Source of the DNA: Variovorax paradoxus
GTDB lineage: Bacteria > Pseudomonadota > Gammaproteobacteria > Burkholderiales > Burkholderiaceae_C
Direction: 5' to 3'
Length of the DNA: 56,288 nucleotides
Assembly: GCF_018614955.1 (NCBI RefSeq)
Contig: NZ_JAGGNV010000040.1
Location: forward strand, 1-56,288
Shown one piece after another: positions 33,413-41,388 of this stretch. The notes under the pieces were generated by a model. It had not been told where the DNA came from. It saw only the letters and a list, made by a program, of their open reading frames with translations, and ran no database searches. Position numbers and translations under genes: made by a program. Positions within the stretch are counted from its first letter, which is position 1; each line of letters starts with the position of its first letter.

Positions 33413-34045
33413 TCAGCTGACAGCGACCGCGGCGCTCGGCCAGGCCCACGGCCGACGGGTGCGATCGGCCTGTTGCCACTCGCGGATCAGCGCGTCGTCT
33501 TTCAACGTGAGGCCGATGTCGTCCAAGCCGTACAGCAAGCCTTCGCGGCGCAGCGGGTCGACCACGAAGCTCGACTCGGTCCGATTCGGCGCGATCAACG
33601 CGCACTTGGTGAGGTCGACCGTCATCGACGCGCCGCCGGCGCAGGCCGCGGCTAAGGCTTCGACCTCGGCGGCCGGCAACCGAATCGGCAGCACGCCGTT
33701 CTGGAAGCAGTTGCTGTAAAAAATGTCGCCAAAGCTCGGCGCGATCACGCAGCGAATGCCGATGCAGTGCAGCGCCCATACCGCGCCTTCCCGGGACGAA
33801 CCGCAGCCGAAGTTGTCGCCGGCCAGAAGGATCGGTGCGCCGCGGAACGCCGATTGGTTCAGGATGAAGTCCGGGTCGTCGCTGCCGTCCTCGCGATAGC
33901 GCAGCGCTTCCATCGCGTACGGGCCGAGTTCGTCCCTCGCGAGCGTGGTCAGGCGTTCGATGCGGATGATGACATCGGTGTCGATGTTGGCGCGCGACAG
34001 GTACGGCGCCGCGCCGGTGACGATGGTGAAGGGTTGCATGGACAT
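33413..34045 (-). CDS. leuD: 3-isopropylmalate-dehydratase-like small subunit
   Basis: A 210-residue aconitase-superfamily small subunit (swivel domain). FTIVTGAAPYLSRANIDTDV (N-terminal), GDNFGCGSSREGAVWALHCI (conserved) and FGDIFYSNCFQNGVLPI are diagnostic of LeuD and homoaconitase-like subunits. It starts two bases after the LeuC-like stop (ATG at 34045; a second ATG lies six bases later), so the two subunits are translationally linked. Neighbours suggest the pair acts in catabolism, for example on 2,3-dimethylmalate, citramalate or a related hydroxy-dicarboxylate, rather than in leucine synthesis; this is inference from the operon. Confidence 0.9.
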   Translation of the reverse strand: MSMQPFTIVTGAAPYLSRANIDTDVIIRIERLTTLARDELGPYAMEALRYREDGSDDPDFILNQSAFRGAPILLAGDNFGCGSSREGAVWALHCIGIRCVIAPSFGDIFYSNCFQNGVLPIRLPAAEVEALAAACAGGASMTVDLTKCALIAPNRTESSFVVDPLRREGLLYGLDDIGLTLKDDALIREWQQADRTRRPWAWPSAAVAVS

Positions 34046-34047
34046 GC

Positions 34048-35448
34048 TCAGGCCTGCGCGAGATCGGTGATGACCCCGGCGATGGCCGCGGCCGCGGCCA
34101 TCGCCGGGCTGGCGAGGTGGGTGCGTGCGCCCGGTCCCTGTCGTCCGACGAAGTTGCGGTTCGAGGTCGACACCGAGCGTTGCTGCGGCGGCACCTGCTC
34201 GCCGTTGGCGGCCACGCACATGCTGCAGCCGGGCTCGCGCCAAGCGAAGCCCGCGGCCTTGAAGATTTCGTGCAGGCCTTCGGCTTCAGCGGCGCGCTTG
34301 ACGTTTTCCGATCCGGGCACGACCCACGCCGTGACGCCGGCCGCGACATGCTTGCCGCGCGCCACGGCGGCAGCGGCGCGCAGGTCGGTGATGCGCGAGT
34401 TGGCGCACGAGCCGATGAAGACCCAGTCGACCGGCGTGCCGGCGATCGCCTGGCCTGCCTGCAAACCTATGTAGTCGAGGGCAGCGGCGAGCGTGCCGCG
34501 CTGCGCTTCGTCTACAGCATCGCGCGGATCGGGCACGCGGCCGTCGATCGCGATCGCGTGCTCGGGGCTGGTGCCCCAGGTGATGGTCGGGCGCACGGCC
34601 GAGGCGTCGATGACTTCTTCGCGATCGAAGCGCGCGTCGGCCTCGGTCGGCAGCTCGCGCCACTGTGCAATGGCCGCGTCGAAGGCCTCGCCCTGCGGCG
34701 CAAACGGACGACCGCGCAGGTAGTCGAATGTCCGCTGGTCGGGCGCCACCATGCCGAAGCGCGCGCCGAGTTCGACCGACAGGTTGCAAAGGGTCAGCCG
34801 GCCTTCGACGTCCATCACCTCGATCGCCGGGCCGGCAAATTCGATGGCATGCGCCACGCCCGCTGCGGCGCCGAGCTTGCCGATGATGTGCAGCGCCAGG
34901 TCTTTGGCGGTGACGCCGGGGCGCATGGTGCCTTCGCAACGGATGCGCATCTGCTTCGGCTTTTGCTGGCGCAAGGTCTGCGTCGCCAGCGCATGCGTGC
35001 TTTCCGACGAGCCGACGCCGAACGCCATCGCGCCGAGGCCGCCGTTGGTGCAGGTGTGGCTGTCGCCGCAGATCACTGTGAGGCCAGGCAGCACGATGCC
35101 GAGCTCCGGGCCCATCACGTGCACGATGCCCTGGCCCGGTTGGCCAAGATCGAACAGGCGCACGCCGGCCGAGCGCGTGCGGTCGCGCAGCGCAGTCCAT
35201 AGCTTGCCGCCTGGCACGTAGGTCAGGCCGTTGCGGCCGGGTTGGCTCGACATCGAGTGGTCGGGCGTCGCGAACACCAGTTCAGGATCGTGCAGCGTCA
35301 TGCCGCGGCCGGTGACTTCAGCCAGCGCGGGAGGGCCCGACAGGTCATGCAGCAGATGGCGATCGATGTGCAGCAGCACCCATCCATCGCCCAGGTCGCG
35401 AATGACGTGGGTGTCCCATAGCTTGTCGAAGAGCGTGCGCGCGGTCAT
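34048..35448 (-). CDS. leuC: 3-isopropylmalate-dehydratase-like large subunit
   Basis: A 466-residue aconitase-family large subunit. TLFDKLWDTHVIRDLGDGWV and YIDRHLLHDL-like HIDRHLLHDLSGPPALAEV open the protein. VICGDSHTCTNGGLGAMAFG gives the first Fe-S Cys region, VFIGSCANSRITDLRAAAAV the second, and GCSMCVAANGEQ the CxxC pair. These three Cys would hold a 4Fe-4S cluster. It sits 7 bases after the PEP-mutase-family lyase and 2 bases before LeuD. In Eubacterium barkeri nicotinate degradation a LeuCD-like dimethylmalate dehydratase partners with a lyase of the same family as the neighbouring gene, which makes that comparison attractive. Confidence 0.92.
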   Translation of the reverse strand: MTARTLFDKLWDTHVIRDLGDGWVLLHIDRHLLHDLSGPPALAEVTGRGMTLHDPELVFATPDHSMSSQPGRNGLTYVPGGKLWTALRDRTRSAGVRLFDLGQPGQGIVHVMGPELGIVLPGLTVICGDSHTCTNGGLGAMAFGVGSSESTHALATQTLRQQKPKQMRIRCEGTMRPGVTAKDLALHIIGKLGAAAGVAHAIEFAGPAIEVMDVEGRLTLCNLSVELGARFGMVAPDQRTFDYLRGRPFAPQGEAFDAAIAQWRELPTEADARFDREEVIDASAVRPTITWGTSPEHAIAIDGRVPDPRDAVDEAQRGTLAAALDYIGLQAGQAIAGTPVDWVFIGSCANSRITDLRAAAAVARGKHVAAGVTAWVVPGSENVKRAAEAEGLHEIFKAAGFAWREPGCSMCVAANGEQVPPQQRSVSTSNRNFVGRQGPGARTHLASPAMAAAAAIAGVITDLAQA

Positions 35449-35455
35449 CGCCCGC

Positions 35456-36358
35456 TCACTTCTTTTCCATCGTCAAGCCGGCGCTGGAGCGCGTGCCGTC
35501 CATCGCAGCGCCCGCGTTGAAACGCGTGCGCAGTGCATCCCATTCGTCGGCACCGAACCGGCGGAAGGTCTGCGCCACGTTCTGCGTCACCTCGGGCGCC
35601 TTGTGCGTGGCCCTCAGCTGGGCCAGCGCGGCATCGCCGGCCTGAATGGCGGCGACCAGCATCAGGCCGGGCAGGATCGCGAGCTTGTAGCCCATTGCCT
35701 CGGCTTCGCGCAGATCGAAGATCGGCGTGCGGCCACCGGGCACCACGTTCAACAGGCACGGGCCACGCACGTTCTTCGGTACGGCGGCCACTTCTTCCAG
35801 GGTTTGCGTGGCCTCGACGAAGACCATGTCGGCGCCGGCCTCCAGGGCCGCATTGCCGCGCCAGATGGCTTCGTCCATGCCCATCATGGCGCGTGAATCG
35901 GTGCGGGCGATGATCAGAAATTCCTTCGTGCGGCGTGCCTCGACCGCGGCGCGGATCTTGGAGACGAACTCGTCGCGCGACATCACTTCCTTGCCGTCGA
36001 GATGGCCACAGCGCTTGGGCGCGACCTGGTCCTCGATGTGGATGGCGGCAACGCCACGCAGCTCGTACTCGCGCACGGTGCGCGTCACGTTCAGTTCGTT
36101 GCCGTAGCCGGTATCGGCATCGGCGATCAAGGGTACGTTGATGGCGCGCGCCATAGCCGCCGCATTGGCGACCATCTCGCCCATGTCGAGCAGACCGAAG
36201 TCGGGATAGCCGCGCGCGGCCGAGGTGCCGGCGCCGGTCATGTAGACCGCGCTGAAGCCGGCCTGTTCGATCAAGCGTGCGCCGATGCCATCGTAGGCAC
36301 CGGGGGCGATCACCATGCCGGGCGCGGCGAGTTGTTCGCGGAGGGAGGGAGTCGTCAT
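35456..36358 (-). CDS. Isocitrate lyase/PEP mutase family lyase
   Basis: A 300-residue TIM-barrel lyase. VIAPGAYDGIGARLIEQAGF, GAGTSAARGYPDFGLLDMGE, the metal site DADTGYGNELN, and EDQVAPKRCGHLDGKEVM (the catalytic Cys loop, KRCGH instead of the common KKCGH) identify a carbon-carbon lyase such as 2-methylisocitrate lyase, 2,3-dimethylmalate lyase or carboxyvinyl-carboxyphosphonate-like members. It is the promoter-proximal gene of the nine-gene operon and faces a GntR regulator across a 110-bp gap. It probably cleaves a 2-hydroxy-di- or tricarboxylate made by the LeuCD-like hydratase into pyruvate (or an oxoacid) plus a carboxylate. Confidence 0.92.
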   Translation of the reverse strand: MTTPSLREQLAAPGMVIAPGAYDGIGARLIEQAGFSAVYMTGAGTSAARGYPDFGLLDMGEMVANAAAMARAINVPLIADADTGYGNELNVTRTVREYELRGVAAIHIEDQVAPKRCGHLDGKEVMSRDEFVSKIRAAVEARRTKEFLIIARTDSRAMMGMDEAIWRGNAALEAGADMVFVEATQTLEEVAAVPKNVRGPCLLNVVPGGRTPIFDLREAEAMGYKLAILPGLMLVAAIQAGDAALAQLRATHKAPEVTQNVAQTFRRFGADEWDALRTRFNAGAAMDGTRSSAGLTMEKK

Positions 36359-36442
36359 AGGGAAAAGAGCCTTTCCTTGCCTTCTCGGCGAATGGCATCA
36401 GTGCTGTCGCGTTTGGGTTGTATTAAGAATATCACAACATAA

Positions 36443-36452
36443 TGACATGTCA
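36443..36452. promoter_or_regulatory. Palindrome TGACATGTCA, likely GntR operator
   Basis: A perfect 10-bp palindrome 20 bases before the GntR start and 85 bases before the lyase operon. An AT-rich promoter-like stretch (about 36416-36442) lies beside it. The location suggests the regulator binds here to control both directions. Confidence 0.5.
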
Positions 36453-36471
36453 ACCAGCTATCCTTCGCTTC

Positions 36472-37272
36472 ATGAACACATCGATCGCCACCGCCCCGCC
36501 CTTGAACGGTGCAAAGGGCACCGCCCTTCATCGCCAGATCTTTCTGGTACTGCGCGACGAGATCTCGCGCGGGCTGTTCCCCGACGGCGCATTGCCGAAT
36601 GAAGAGGCGCTGTGCGAGCGCTTCGGCGTGTCACGCATTACGGTGCGGCGCGCGCTGGCCGATCTGGCGGCACTGGGTGTGGTCGAGCGTCGACATGGCC
36701 GCGGCACCTTCGTGTTGGGCGCTCCCGCGCAGGCGCGCCCGGCGCCCAGCCTGAGCGTGATCGACAGCCTGCGCCAGACCGCAACCGAAACGGTGGTGCA
36801 GGTGCTGCAGGTCGAGCAGGCCGTGCCGCCCCGCGACGTCGGTCTCTTGCTGCAGTTGCCGGCCGGCGAAAAGGCTATGCATGCACTACGGCTGCGCATC
36901 AACCGCAAGGGCGAGCCGGCCATGCTGACCGATGCCTGGGTACCGGCGCACCTTGGCAAGCGCGTCACCGAAGCGGCCCTCAAGAAGAAGGCGCTCTACG
37001 AAATCCTGATGGCGCAGGGTGTTCAGTTCGGGCGCGTGGTGCAGGAAATCAGCGCGACCGTCGGTGACCCGCACCGCGCCGGCCTGTTGCGCACCGAGGT
37101 CGGCGCGCCGATCCTGAAGCTGGTGCGCCTGATGCACGACACGGACGAACGCCCGGTGCAGCACCTCACAGCGTACATGGCCGCCGACCGCGCCAGCGTG
37201 CTGATGGAGATCGCCGGCGCTTCCGTCAACACGCTGACCGCCGGGCAGATCGTGCTCGACGGGCCTGCCTAA
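36472..37272 (+). CDS. GntR-family regulator (HutC/UTRA type)
   Basis: A 266-residue regulator: winged helix-turn-helix (LHRQIFLVLRDEISRGLFPD, LPNEEALCERFGVSRITVRR, ALADLAALGVVERRHGRGTF) followed by a UTRA ligand domain (PAMLTDAWVPAHLGKRVTE, GAPILKLVRLMHDTDERPVQ and HLTAYMAADR). UTRA regulators sense small carboxylates or sugars and usually repress a neighbouring catabolic operon. It is divergent from the nine-gene operon. The ATG at 36472 was preferred; an earlier ATG at 36442 would overlap the palindrome. Confidence 0.92.
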   Translation: MNTSIATAPPLNGAKGTALHRQIFLVLRDEISRGLFPDGALPNEEALCERFGVSRITVRRALADLAALGVVERRHGRGTFVLGAPAQARPAPSLSVIDSLRQTATETVVQVLQVEQAVPPRDVGLLLQLPAGEKAMHALRLRINRKGEPAMLTDAWVPAHLGKRVTEAALKKKALYEILMAQGVQFGRVVQEISATVGDPHRAGLLRTEVGAPILKLVRLMHDTDERPVQHLTAYMAADRASVLMEIAGASVNTLTAGQIVLDGPA

Positions 37273-37632
37273 ACTCGCAGGATGAAAACTTACCCGGTCG
37301 GAAGGGTGGCCCGCATGTGGCATCTGTATTGCAAAGGGTGGCGCCCGTGTCAGGGCTCGTCCATGACTGGAGCAGGCGACTCCGCATGGCGCTCCTGGAG
37401 GGACCTGCCGGCCGGCATCGTAGAGCAGGGCCGTTACGTTACGTCCGGCGCGACTTCGCTGGCATCCATCGACACGATGGCGGTCGCGTCGTCGGTGCTG
37501 CGCGGGCGAGCATGTACTCCATCGGCGCCACATCCACCGCGCGGCTGAAGCGCTCGGAGGAAGGCGACTGCTCTGGGCGGTTACAAAGCCCCGCTATCGT
37601 TGACGATGGATGGGCTGGAGTAGCCGCCCGTC
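37273..37632. other. Intergenic region without recognisable gene
   Basis: Short plus-strand frames (about 88 and 147 residues) have no recognisable domain and low-quality composition. The region joins the GntR gene to the right direct repeat and is probably decayed junction DNA. Confidence 0.4.
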
Positions 37633-37762
37633 AAATCGAGTCCATCTCCCGCGCCAGCAAAAGCGCTCCTTTTTCGACGGTAGAAGTGACGGTAAAGTAC
37701 GACGTCCCGACCCCACAAAGCCAGCATCCATGCGGGTTTCCGGACCTCGGAAACCATTGAGT
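37633..37762 (+). repeat. Right copy of the ~130-bp direct repeat
   Basis: Direct partner of 17731-17862, beginning AAATCGAGTCCATCTCCCGC. It lies 69 bases from the 3' end of the tyrosine recombinase, as expected for an attachment-site-containing end, though an exact crossover core cannot be assigned. Confidence 0.85.
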
Positions 37763-37830
37763 GGGGATAGTCGTCATTGAGAAAGGGCAACTTTGCGAAG
37801 AGGACAAATCGGGGTGTCGGCTAGCAAGCC

Positions 37831-39537
37831 CTACTTCACCGTCGCAAAAGCCCCCTCCATCTGCCGCGCTCTTTTCACCTCGTCCCCATGCAGATAGATC
37901 GAAGTCGTCTGGATCGAAGCATGTCTGAGGTTGTCCCGCACGGTGGTGAGCTCCGCCCCCCGCGCGAGCGCATGCGTTGCGTGCGTATGCCGCATCCAGT
38001 GCGGGCTGGCTCTTTTCAGTTTCTCAGCGGTCGCCGGGTTTTCATGCTCGACCACCTTGGCCACTTGCGTGAAGAACCGTTTCATGACGTTCCAGAGCCG
38101 CGCCGCGCTGATGCCTGACTTGCTGCCCATGCTTGCCTCGTCTCCTTCGATGCTCCCGATCAGCGCCGTGGCCGGCTCCCACTTCGAAGGCGTGACCGGC
38201 AACTGCCGCTGCACCAGGTAGCGATCCAGCGCGCCGCGCGCCAGGGAGGGCAGGGCGACCTTGGCGTGTCGATCTCCTTTGCCGCGCAGGTGCAGCCAGT
38301 GGTCACCGTGGCCGTCAACTTCCATCTGGCCCAGCGTGGCACCCACGAGCTCGCTAACGCGAAGCCCTGTGGCGTAGGCGAAGTCCAGCACGAAGCGCAG
38401 ACGCTGAGCCGCCCGGGCCTCCCAGCCATAACTCCATTCCAGCCCCTCGGCGACGGACTGGATCGTCGCCCATTCCCCTTCGCTGAAGACCCGCATCACC
38501 GCCTGCCCCTGCGTCCGGTCGGCCCCGCGCACCTTGAGCCCCGCGAACGGATTCGCGAGCGAATACCGCTGCTGGATGAGCCACCGGAAGAGGGCGCCGG
38601 CCACCGACAGCGCGTAGGCCACCGAGCGCGCCGACAGATCCCCGGCGAAGGGTCGCCAGTCGCTGGCCGTGCGCGGCCGTGCCGGTCCCACCCAACGCGA
38701 TCGCGGCGATGGCCGCCGTAGGAACGCTCGGTAGGCCACCGCGTCCTCTGCCGTGAGCGAGGACAGAGCGCGCCCACGCTCGATCACGGCCCAGAGGATC
38801 AACCGTTCGACCTCCTTGCGGTAGGCCCGCTGGGTGGCGGACGACTCGTGCAGCGACAGCCAGGCATTGACGGCCTCGTAGTCGTTGCGCGCCGCCAGCG
38901 TGCAGGTTTCAACAGGCCCGCGGAAGGTCCCACGCGAGCCATCGACCTCGGCCGGCACCAGGAGTTCTTCCAGCGGCACGACGTCGCCGCGAGTATCCAG
39001 GCGCACGAGCGCACGGGCCCGCTCGGTCAGTTCCGGGTGCGCATCGAAGAAGGCCTCGATCTGGCGGGCCCCGGAAGCGCCCAGGCCGGGGATGGACGCC
39101 CACCAGCGGCGCCGGCGCGGCACGCGTACCGTGAGATCGGCCAGCGTGCGGATGCCGTGGGCGCGCAGCGCGCGCACCGACCGCGGCGCCAGCCAGCCAT
39201 CGATCTCGTCGGTGACCGAAGGGGAGGGCAGGGATAAATACGAAAGCGTTTCAACCGCATCGGCCACCTTGCGGGCGTGCCGGACTCGATCGGCGGCTGG
39301 CAGCTCGAACAGGCGCGCCAGGTCAGGACGCTGGCGCGTGCGCGCGAACTGTGCGAGCTCCTTGCGGATGGCCGAGACCATGGCTCTCGAGGACTGGCCA
39401 TGGGCCTTCGAAGCCCCGCAGTACTGGTCCACTGCCTCGCGCGAGCCCAAGCCGGCATGCCAGGCGCGCAGGCAGGCGAGGGCGGCCGGGCCGGGAAAGC
39501 CCTCGGGGGTTACCTTGCGCGCTGGCTTACTTTTCAC
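37831..39537 (-). CDS. Large tyrosine recombinase/integrase
   Basis: A 568-residue phage-integrase-family recombinase. The N-terminal ~210 residues contain a helix-hairpin-helix-like SIPGLGASGARQIEAFF at about 148-165. A SAM-like core-binding domain follows at about 215-335, then the catalytic domain. Catalytic residues are visible: Arg393 (GLRVSEL), Lys of the LRGKGDRHAKV hairpin, His513 and Arg516 (PHWMRHTHATH), His539 (NLRHASIQ) and Tyr548 (TTSIYLHGD). All are intact, so it is probably active. Its 3' end (ATGCAGATAGATCGAAGT region on the plus strand) is duplicated at 39664-39785 as a decayed fragment. It sits just outside the catabolic-island repeat and may have inserted that island or its own segment. 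Confidence 0.92.
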   Translation of the reverse strand: MKSKPARKVTPEGFPGPAALACLRAWHAGLGSREAVDQYCGASKAHGQSSRAMVSAIRKELAQFARTRQRPDLARLFELPAADRVRHARKVADAVETLSYLSLPSPSVTDEIDGWLAPRSVRALRAHGIRTLADLTVRVPRRRRWWASIPGLGASGARQIEAFFDAHPELTERARALVRLDTRGDVVPLEELLVPAEVDGSRGTFRGPVETCTLAARNDYEAVNAWLSLHESSATQRAYRKEVERLILWAVIERGRALSSLTAEDAVAYRAFLRRPSPRSRWVGPARPRTASDWRPFAGDLSARSVAYALSVAGALFRWLIQQRYSLANPFAGLKVRGADRTQGQAVMRVFSEGEWATIQSVAEGLEWSYGWEARAAQRLRFVLDFAYATGLRVSELVGATLGQMEVDGHGDHWLHLRGKGDRHAKVALPSLARGALDRYLVQRQLPVTPSKWEPATALIGSIEGDEASMGSKSGISAARLWNVMKRFFTQVAKVVEHENPATAEKLKRASPHWMRHTHATHALARGAELTTVRDNLRHASIQTTSIYLHGDEVKRARQMEGAFATVK

Positions 39538-39929
39538 AAACGCAGTTTAGCGCTATGAAATGACTACTGTGATAAGAAAGATTATCTTCATAGCTCTGTG
39601 GCATACGCTTCTGCTGCTTTTTTTGAGCACATCAAGAGCCTCAAACGCAACGAAATCAGGCATTCAACGGCCTGACTTGCCCGCCTGAAACGCCCCCTCC
39701 ATCTACTTGTCCCGCTTGACCTCGTCCACATGCAGATAGATCGAAGTGGTCTGGATCGATGCGTGCTGAAGGTTGTTGCTCGTCCTTGGGCCCAGTTCAT
39801 CCGGCCAACAGAAAACTGGAAGCCTGCTTGGCAGCGGTTTAGTCCACCGTTGCGTACCTGCCATACGACAGTCGCTCGCGAAGGGCAGGGTGGAACGGAT
39901 CGCGGTCGTTCGCGTTGGTTACGGCCCCG
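39538..39929. other. Region between recombinase and BadR-like gene, with recombinase relic
   Basis: Apart from the relic at 39664-39785 no gene is seen. The rest is low-information sequence between convergent remnants. Confidence 0.4.
39664..39785 (-). pseudogene. Decayed 3' end of a second tyrosine recombinase
   Basis: On the minus strand the fragment reads NLQHASIQTTSIYLHVDEVK, then an in-frame stop, then MEGAFQ. It closely matches the end of the intact recombinase (NLRHASIQTTSIYLHGDEVK and MEGAF), including the catalytic Tyr box. The DNA core CATGCAGATAGATCGAAGT is identical in both. It shows that a related recombinase gene once stood here, or that the 3' end was duplicated during integration. 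Confidence 0.85.
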
Positions 39930-40445
39930 TCAGCGGTCTTCAACTGTCTCGTCGCCACCTCCTTGCCGATCGTCAACCAGTTGCATGTTGTCCAGAAGCT
40001 TGAGTAAGTAGTGCAGGGTGTGGGTGATGTCGTTCACGGAAAAGCCCTCGAGCACCTGCTCGTAATAGCCGTGAATTTTCGGCAAGGCCTCGTCCTGCCA
40101 CACGCGCATCCCTGCCGCCGTCATTGACACGAGACGCGACCGGCGGTCGCGCTCGTCAGCCGCAGTCGTGATTCGCCCATCCCGTTCCATGCGGCTGAGC
40201 AGACCGGAGAGGTTCTGCCTGCTGACTTTGAGGTAGCGCGCCAGATCGCCCACGCTCAAGCCTCCGCTCGCAGCGGGCCTGGACAGCGCACCGAGCACCG
40301 CCCACTGCTGCGTCGTCAGACCTTCAGACTCGACCGCTTTCGTACCTGTTTTGTGCAACATGTTGGCGCATTGGTACAGGCGGAAGAACACTCGGTTGGC
40401 CAGCTCGATCCTTGCAGTTCCTTCGGTATTCTCAGGGTAAACCAT
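39930..40445 (-). CDS. badR: MarR-family regulator of cyclohexanecarboxylate genes (BadR-like)
   Basis: A 171-residue MarR protein: dimer helix (ARIELANRVFFRLYQCANML), winged helix-turn-helix (GLTTQQWAVLGALSRP, LSVGDLARYLKVSRQNLSGL, and LSRMERDGRITTAADERDRR with a beta-hairpin wing), and a C-terminal helix. It is divergent from badHI-aliBA, the same arrangement as BadR in Rhodopseudomonas palustris, which represses this pathway and is relieved by 2-ketocyclohexane-1-carboxyl-CoA. An imperfect palindrome lies in the gap. The ATG at 40445 is favoured (MVYPENTEGT); a start at 40475 would add ten residues. Confidence 0.85.
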   Translation of the reverse strand: MVYPENTEGTARIELANRVFFRLYQCANMLHKTGTKAVESEGLTTQQWAVLGALSRPAASGGLSVGDLARYLKVSRQNLSGLLSRMERDGRITTAADERDRRSRLVSMTAAGMRVWQDEALPKIHGYYEQVLEGFSVNDITHTLHYLLKLLDNMQLVDDRQGGGDETVEDR

Positions 40446-40501
40446 AGATCGTTCTCTCTTCAAAAATACTTGCATGTGTGGCGCCCCTCACCGCATAATA
40501 C

Positions 40502-40515
40502 GTCAACATATTGAC
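40502..40515. promoter_or_regulatory. Imperfect palindrome in the badR-badH gap, likely MarR operator
   Basis: GTCAACATATTGAC has 5-bp arms GTCAA/TTGAC around a 4-base centre, located between the divergent starts. It has the size and symmetry of a MarR-type site. Confidence 0.6.
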
Positions 40516-40571
40516 ATATCGCCGGCAACCTTCAAGCGACGATGCGTCCACGATAGCAAGCTTCAAACCTG

Positions 40572-41351
40572 ATGGAGAACCAGATGCAAAGATTCGAAAG
40601 CAAGACAGTGGTGGTCACCGGCGGTGGCGGCGGTATCGGCGGGGCAACCTGCCGGCGCTTCGCTCGCGAAGGCGCCAAGGTCGCCGTGTACGACATGAAC
40701 CTGGAGGCGGCCGAAATGGTCGCCGCCGGTATCCGGGATGAGGGCGGGCAGGTGCAGGCTTTCCGCTGCGACATCACCGACCGCGCAAGCGTCGACAAGG
40801 CGGTGGAGGCCACGCAGCAGAGCCTCGGCCCGATCGACGTACTCGTCAACAACGCCGGCTGGGACGTGTTCAAGCCGTTCACCAAGACCGAGCCGGCGCA
40901 GTGGGACAAGCTGATCGCGATCAACCTGACGGGTGCACTGCACATGCATCACGCAGTGCTGCCGGGCATGGCGGCGCGCAAGGCAGGGCGCATCGTGAAC
41001 ATCGCGTCCGATGCGGCGCGCGTCGGATCCTCGGGCGAAGCGGTGTACGCAGCATGCAAGGGTGGCCTGGTGGCGTTCTCCAAGACCATCGCCCGCGAAC
41101 ATGCGCGCCACGGCATCACGGTCAACGTGGTGTGCCCAGGGCCGACCGACACCGCTCTGTTCGCCGACTACAAGGAAGGCGCCGGCAATCCCGAGAAGCT
41201 GATGGAAGCGTTCACGCGCTCGATTCCGCTGGGTCGCATCGGCCAGCCGGACGACCTGCCCGGCGCCATTCTTTTTTTCGCAAGCGACGACGCCGGCTTT
41301 GTCACCGGCCAGGTGCTGAGCGTCTCCGGCGGCCTGACGATGAACGGCTGA
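40572..41351 (+). CDS. badH: 2-hydroxycyclohexanecarboxyl-CoA dehydrogenase (BadH-like SDR)
   Basis: A 259-residue classical SDR: TGGGGGIGGATCRRFAREGA (cofactor loop), YDMNLEAAE (Asp at the end of beta-2, favouring NAD), NNAGWDVFKPF, catalytic Ser in NIASDAARVGSSGE and Tyr/Lys in AVYAACKGGLVAF. Together with its neighbours it matches BadH, which oxidises 2-hydroxycyclohexane-1-carboxyl-CoA to the 2-keto compound. Close spacing to badI (37 bases) supports an operon. Assignment to BadH rests on the whole gene set, since SDR substrate cannot be read from sequence alone. Confidence 0.88.
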   Translation: MENQMQRFESKTVVVTGGGGGIGGATCRRFAREGAKVAVYDMNLEAAEMVAAGIRDEGGQVQAFRCDITDRASVDKAVEATQQSLGPIDVLVNNAGWDVFKPFTKTEPAQWDKLIAINLTGALHMHHAVLPGMAARKAGRIVNIASDAARVGSSGEAVYAACKGGLVAFSKTIAREHARHGITVNVVCPGPTDTALFADYKEGAGNPEKLMEAFTRSIPLGRIGQPDDLPGAILFFASDDAGFVTGQVLSVSGGLTMNG

Positions 41352-41388
41352 TCGCTTGACGGCCTTTGCACACCACAAGGAGAACCCC

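Larger units (their letters stand above)
17731..37762. other. Candidate genomic island between direct repeats (~20 kb)
   Basis: Two ~130-bp direct repeats bracket a set of catabolic operons with their own LysR, AraC and GntR regulators and four Bug receptors. A 568-residue tyrosine recombinase lies immediately outside the right repeat. Integration by that recombinase is inferred, not shown: no tRNA target was recognised, and the repeats are diverged. Confidence 0.4.

Noticed and set aside
31377..34349. A single 990-codon minus-strand frame
   Set aside because: Only its last 244 codons (Sua5/YciO-like) look like protein; the rest is out of frame beneath the Bug and LeuD genes, which have clear domains in other frames.
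37581..37790. Small minus-strand frame covering the right direct repeat
   Set aside because: The matching region at 17731-17862 is open in a different frame, so the repeat does not encode a conserved peptide.
37273..39929. Possible tRNA target for the integrase
   Set aside because: I read both flanks for tRNA-like cloverleaf and TTCGAAT-type arms and saw none; the duplicated recombinase end is a better candidate target.
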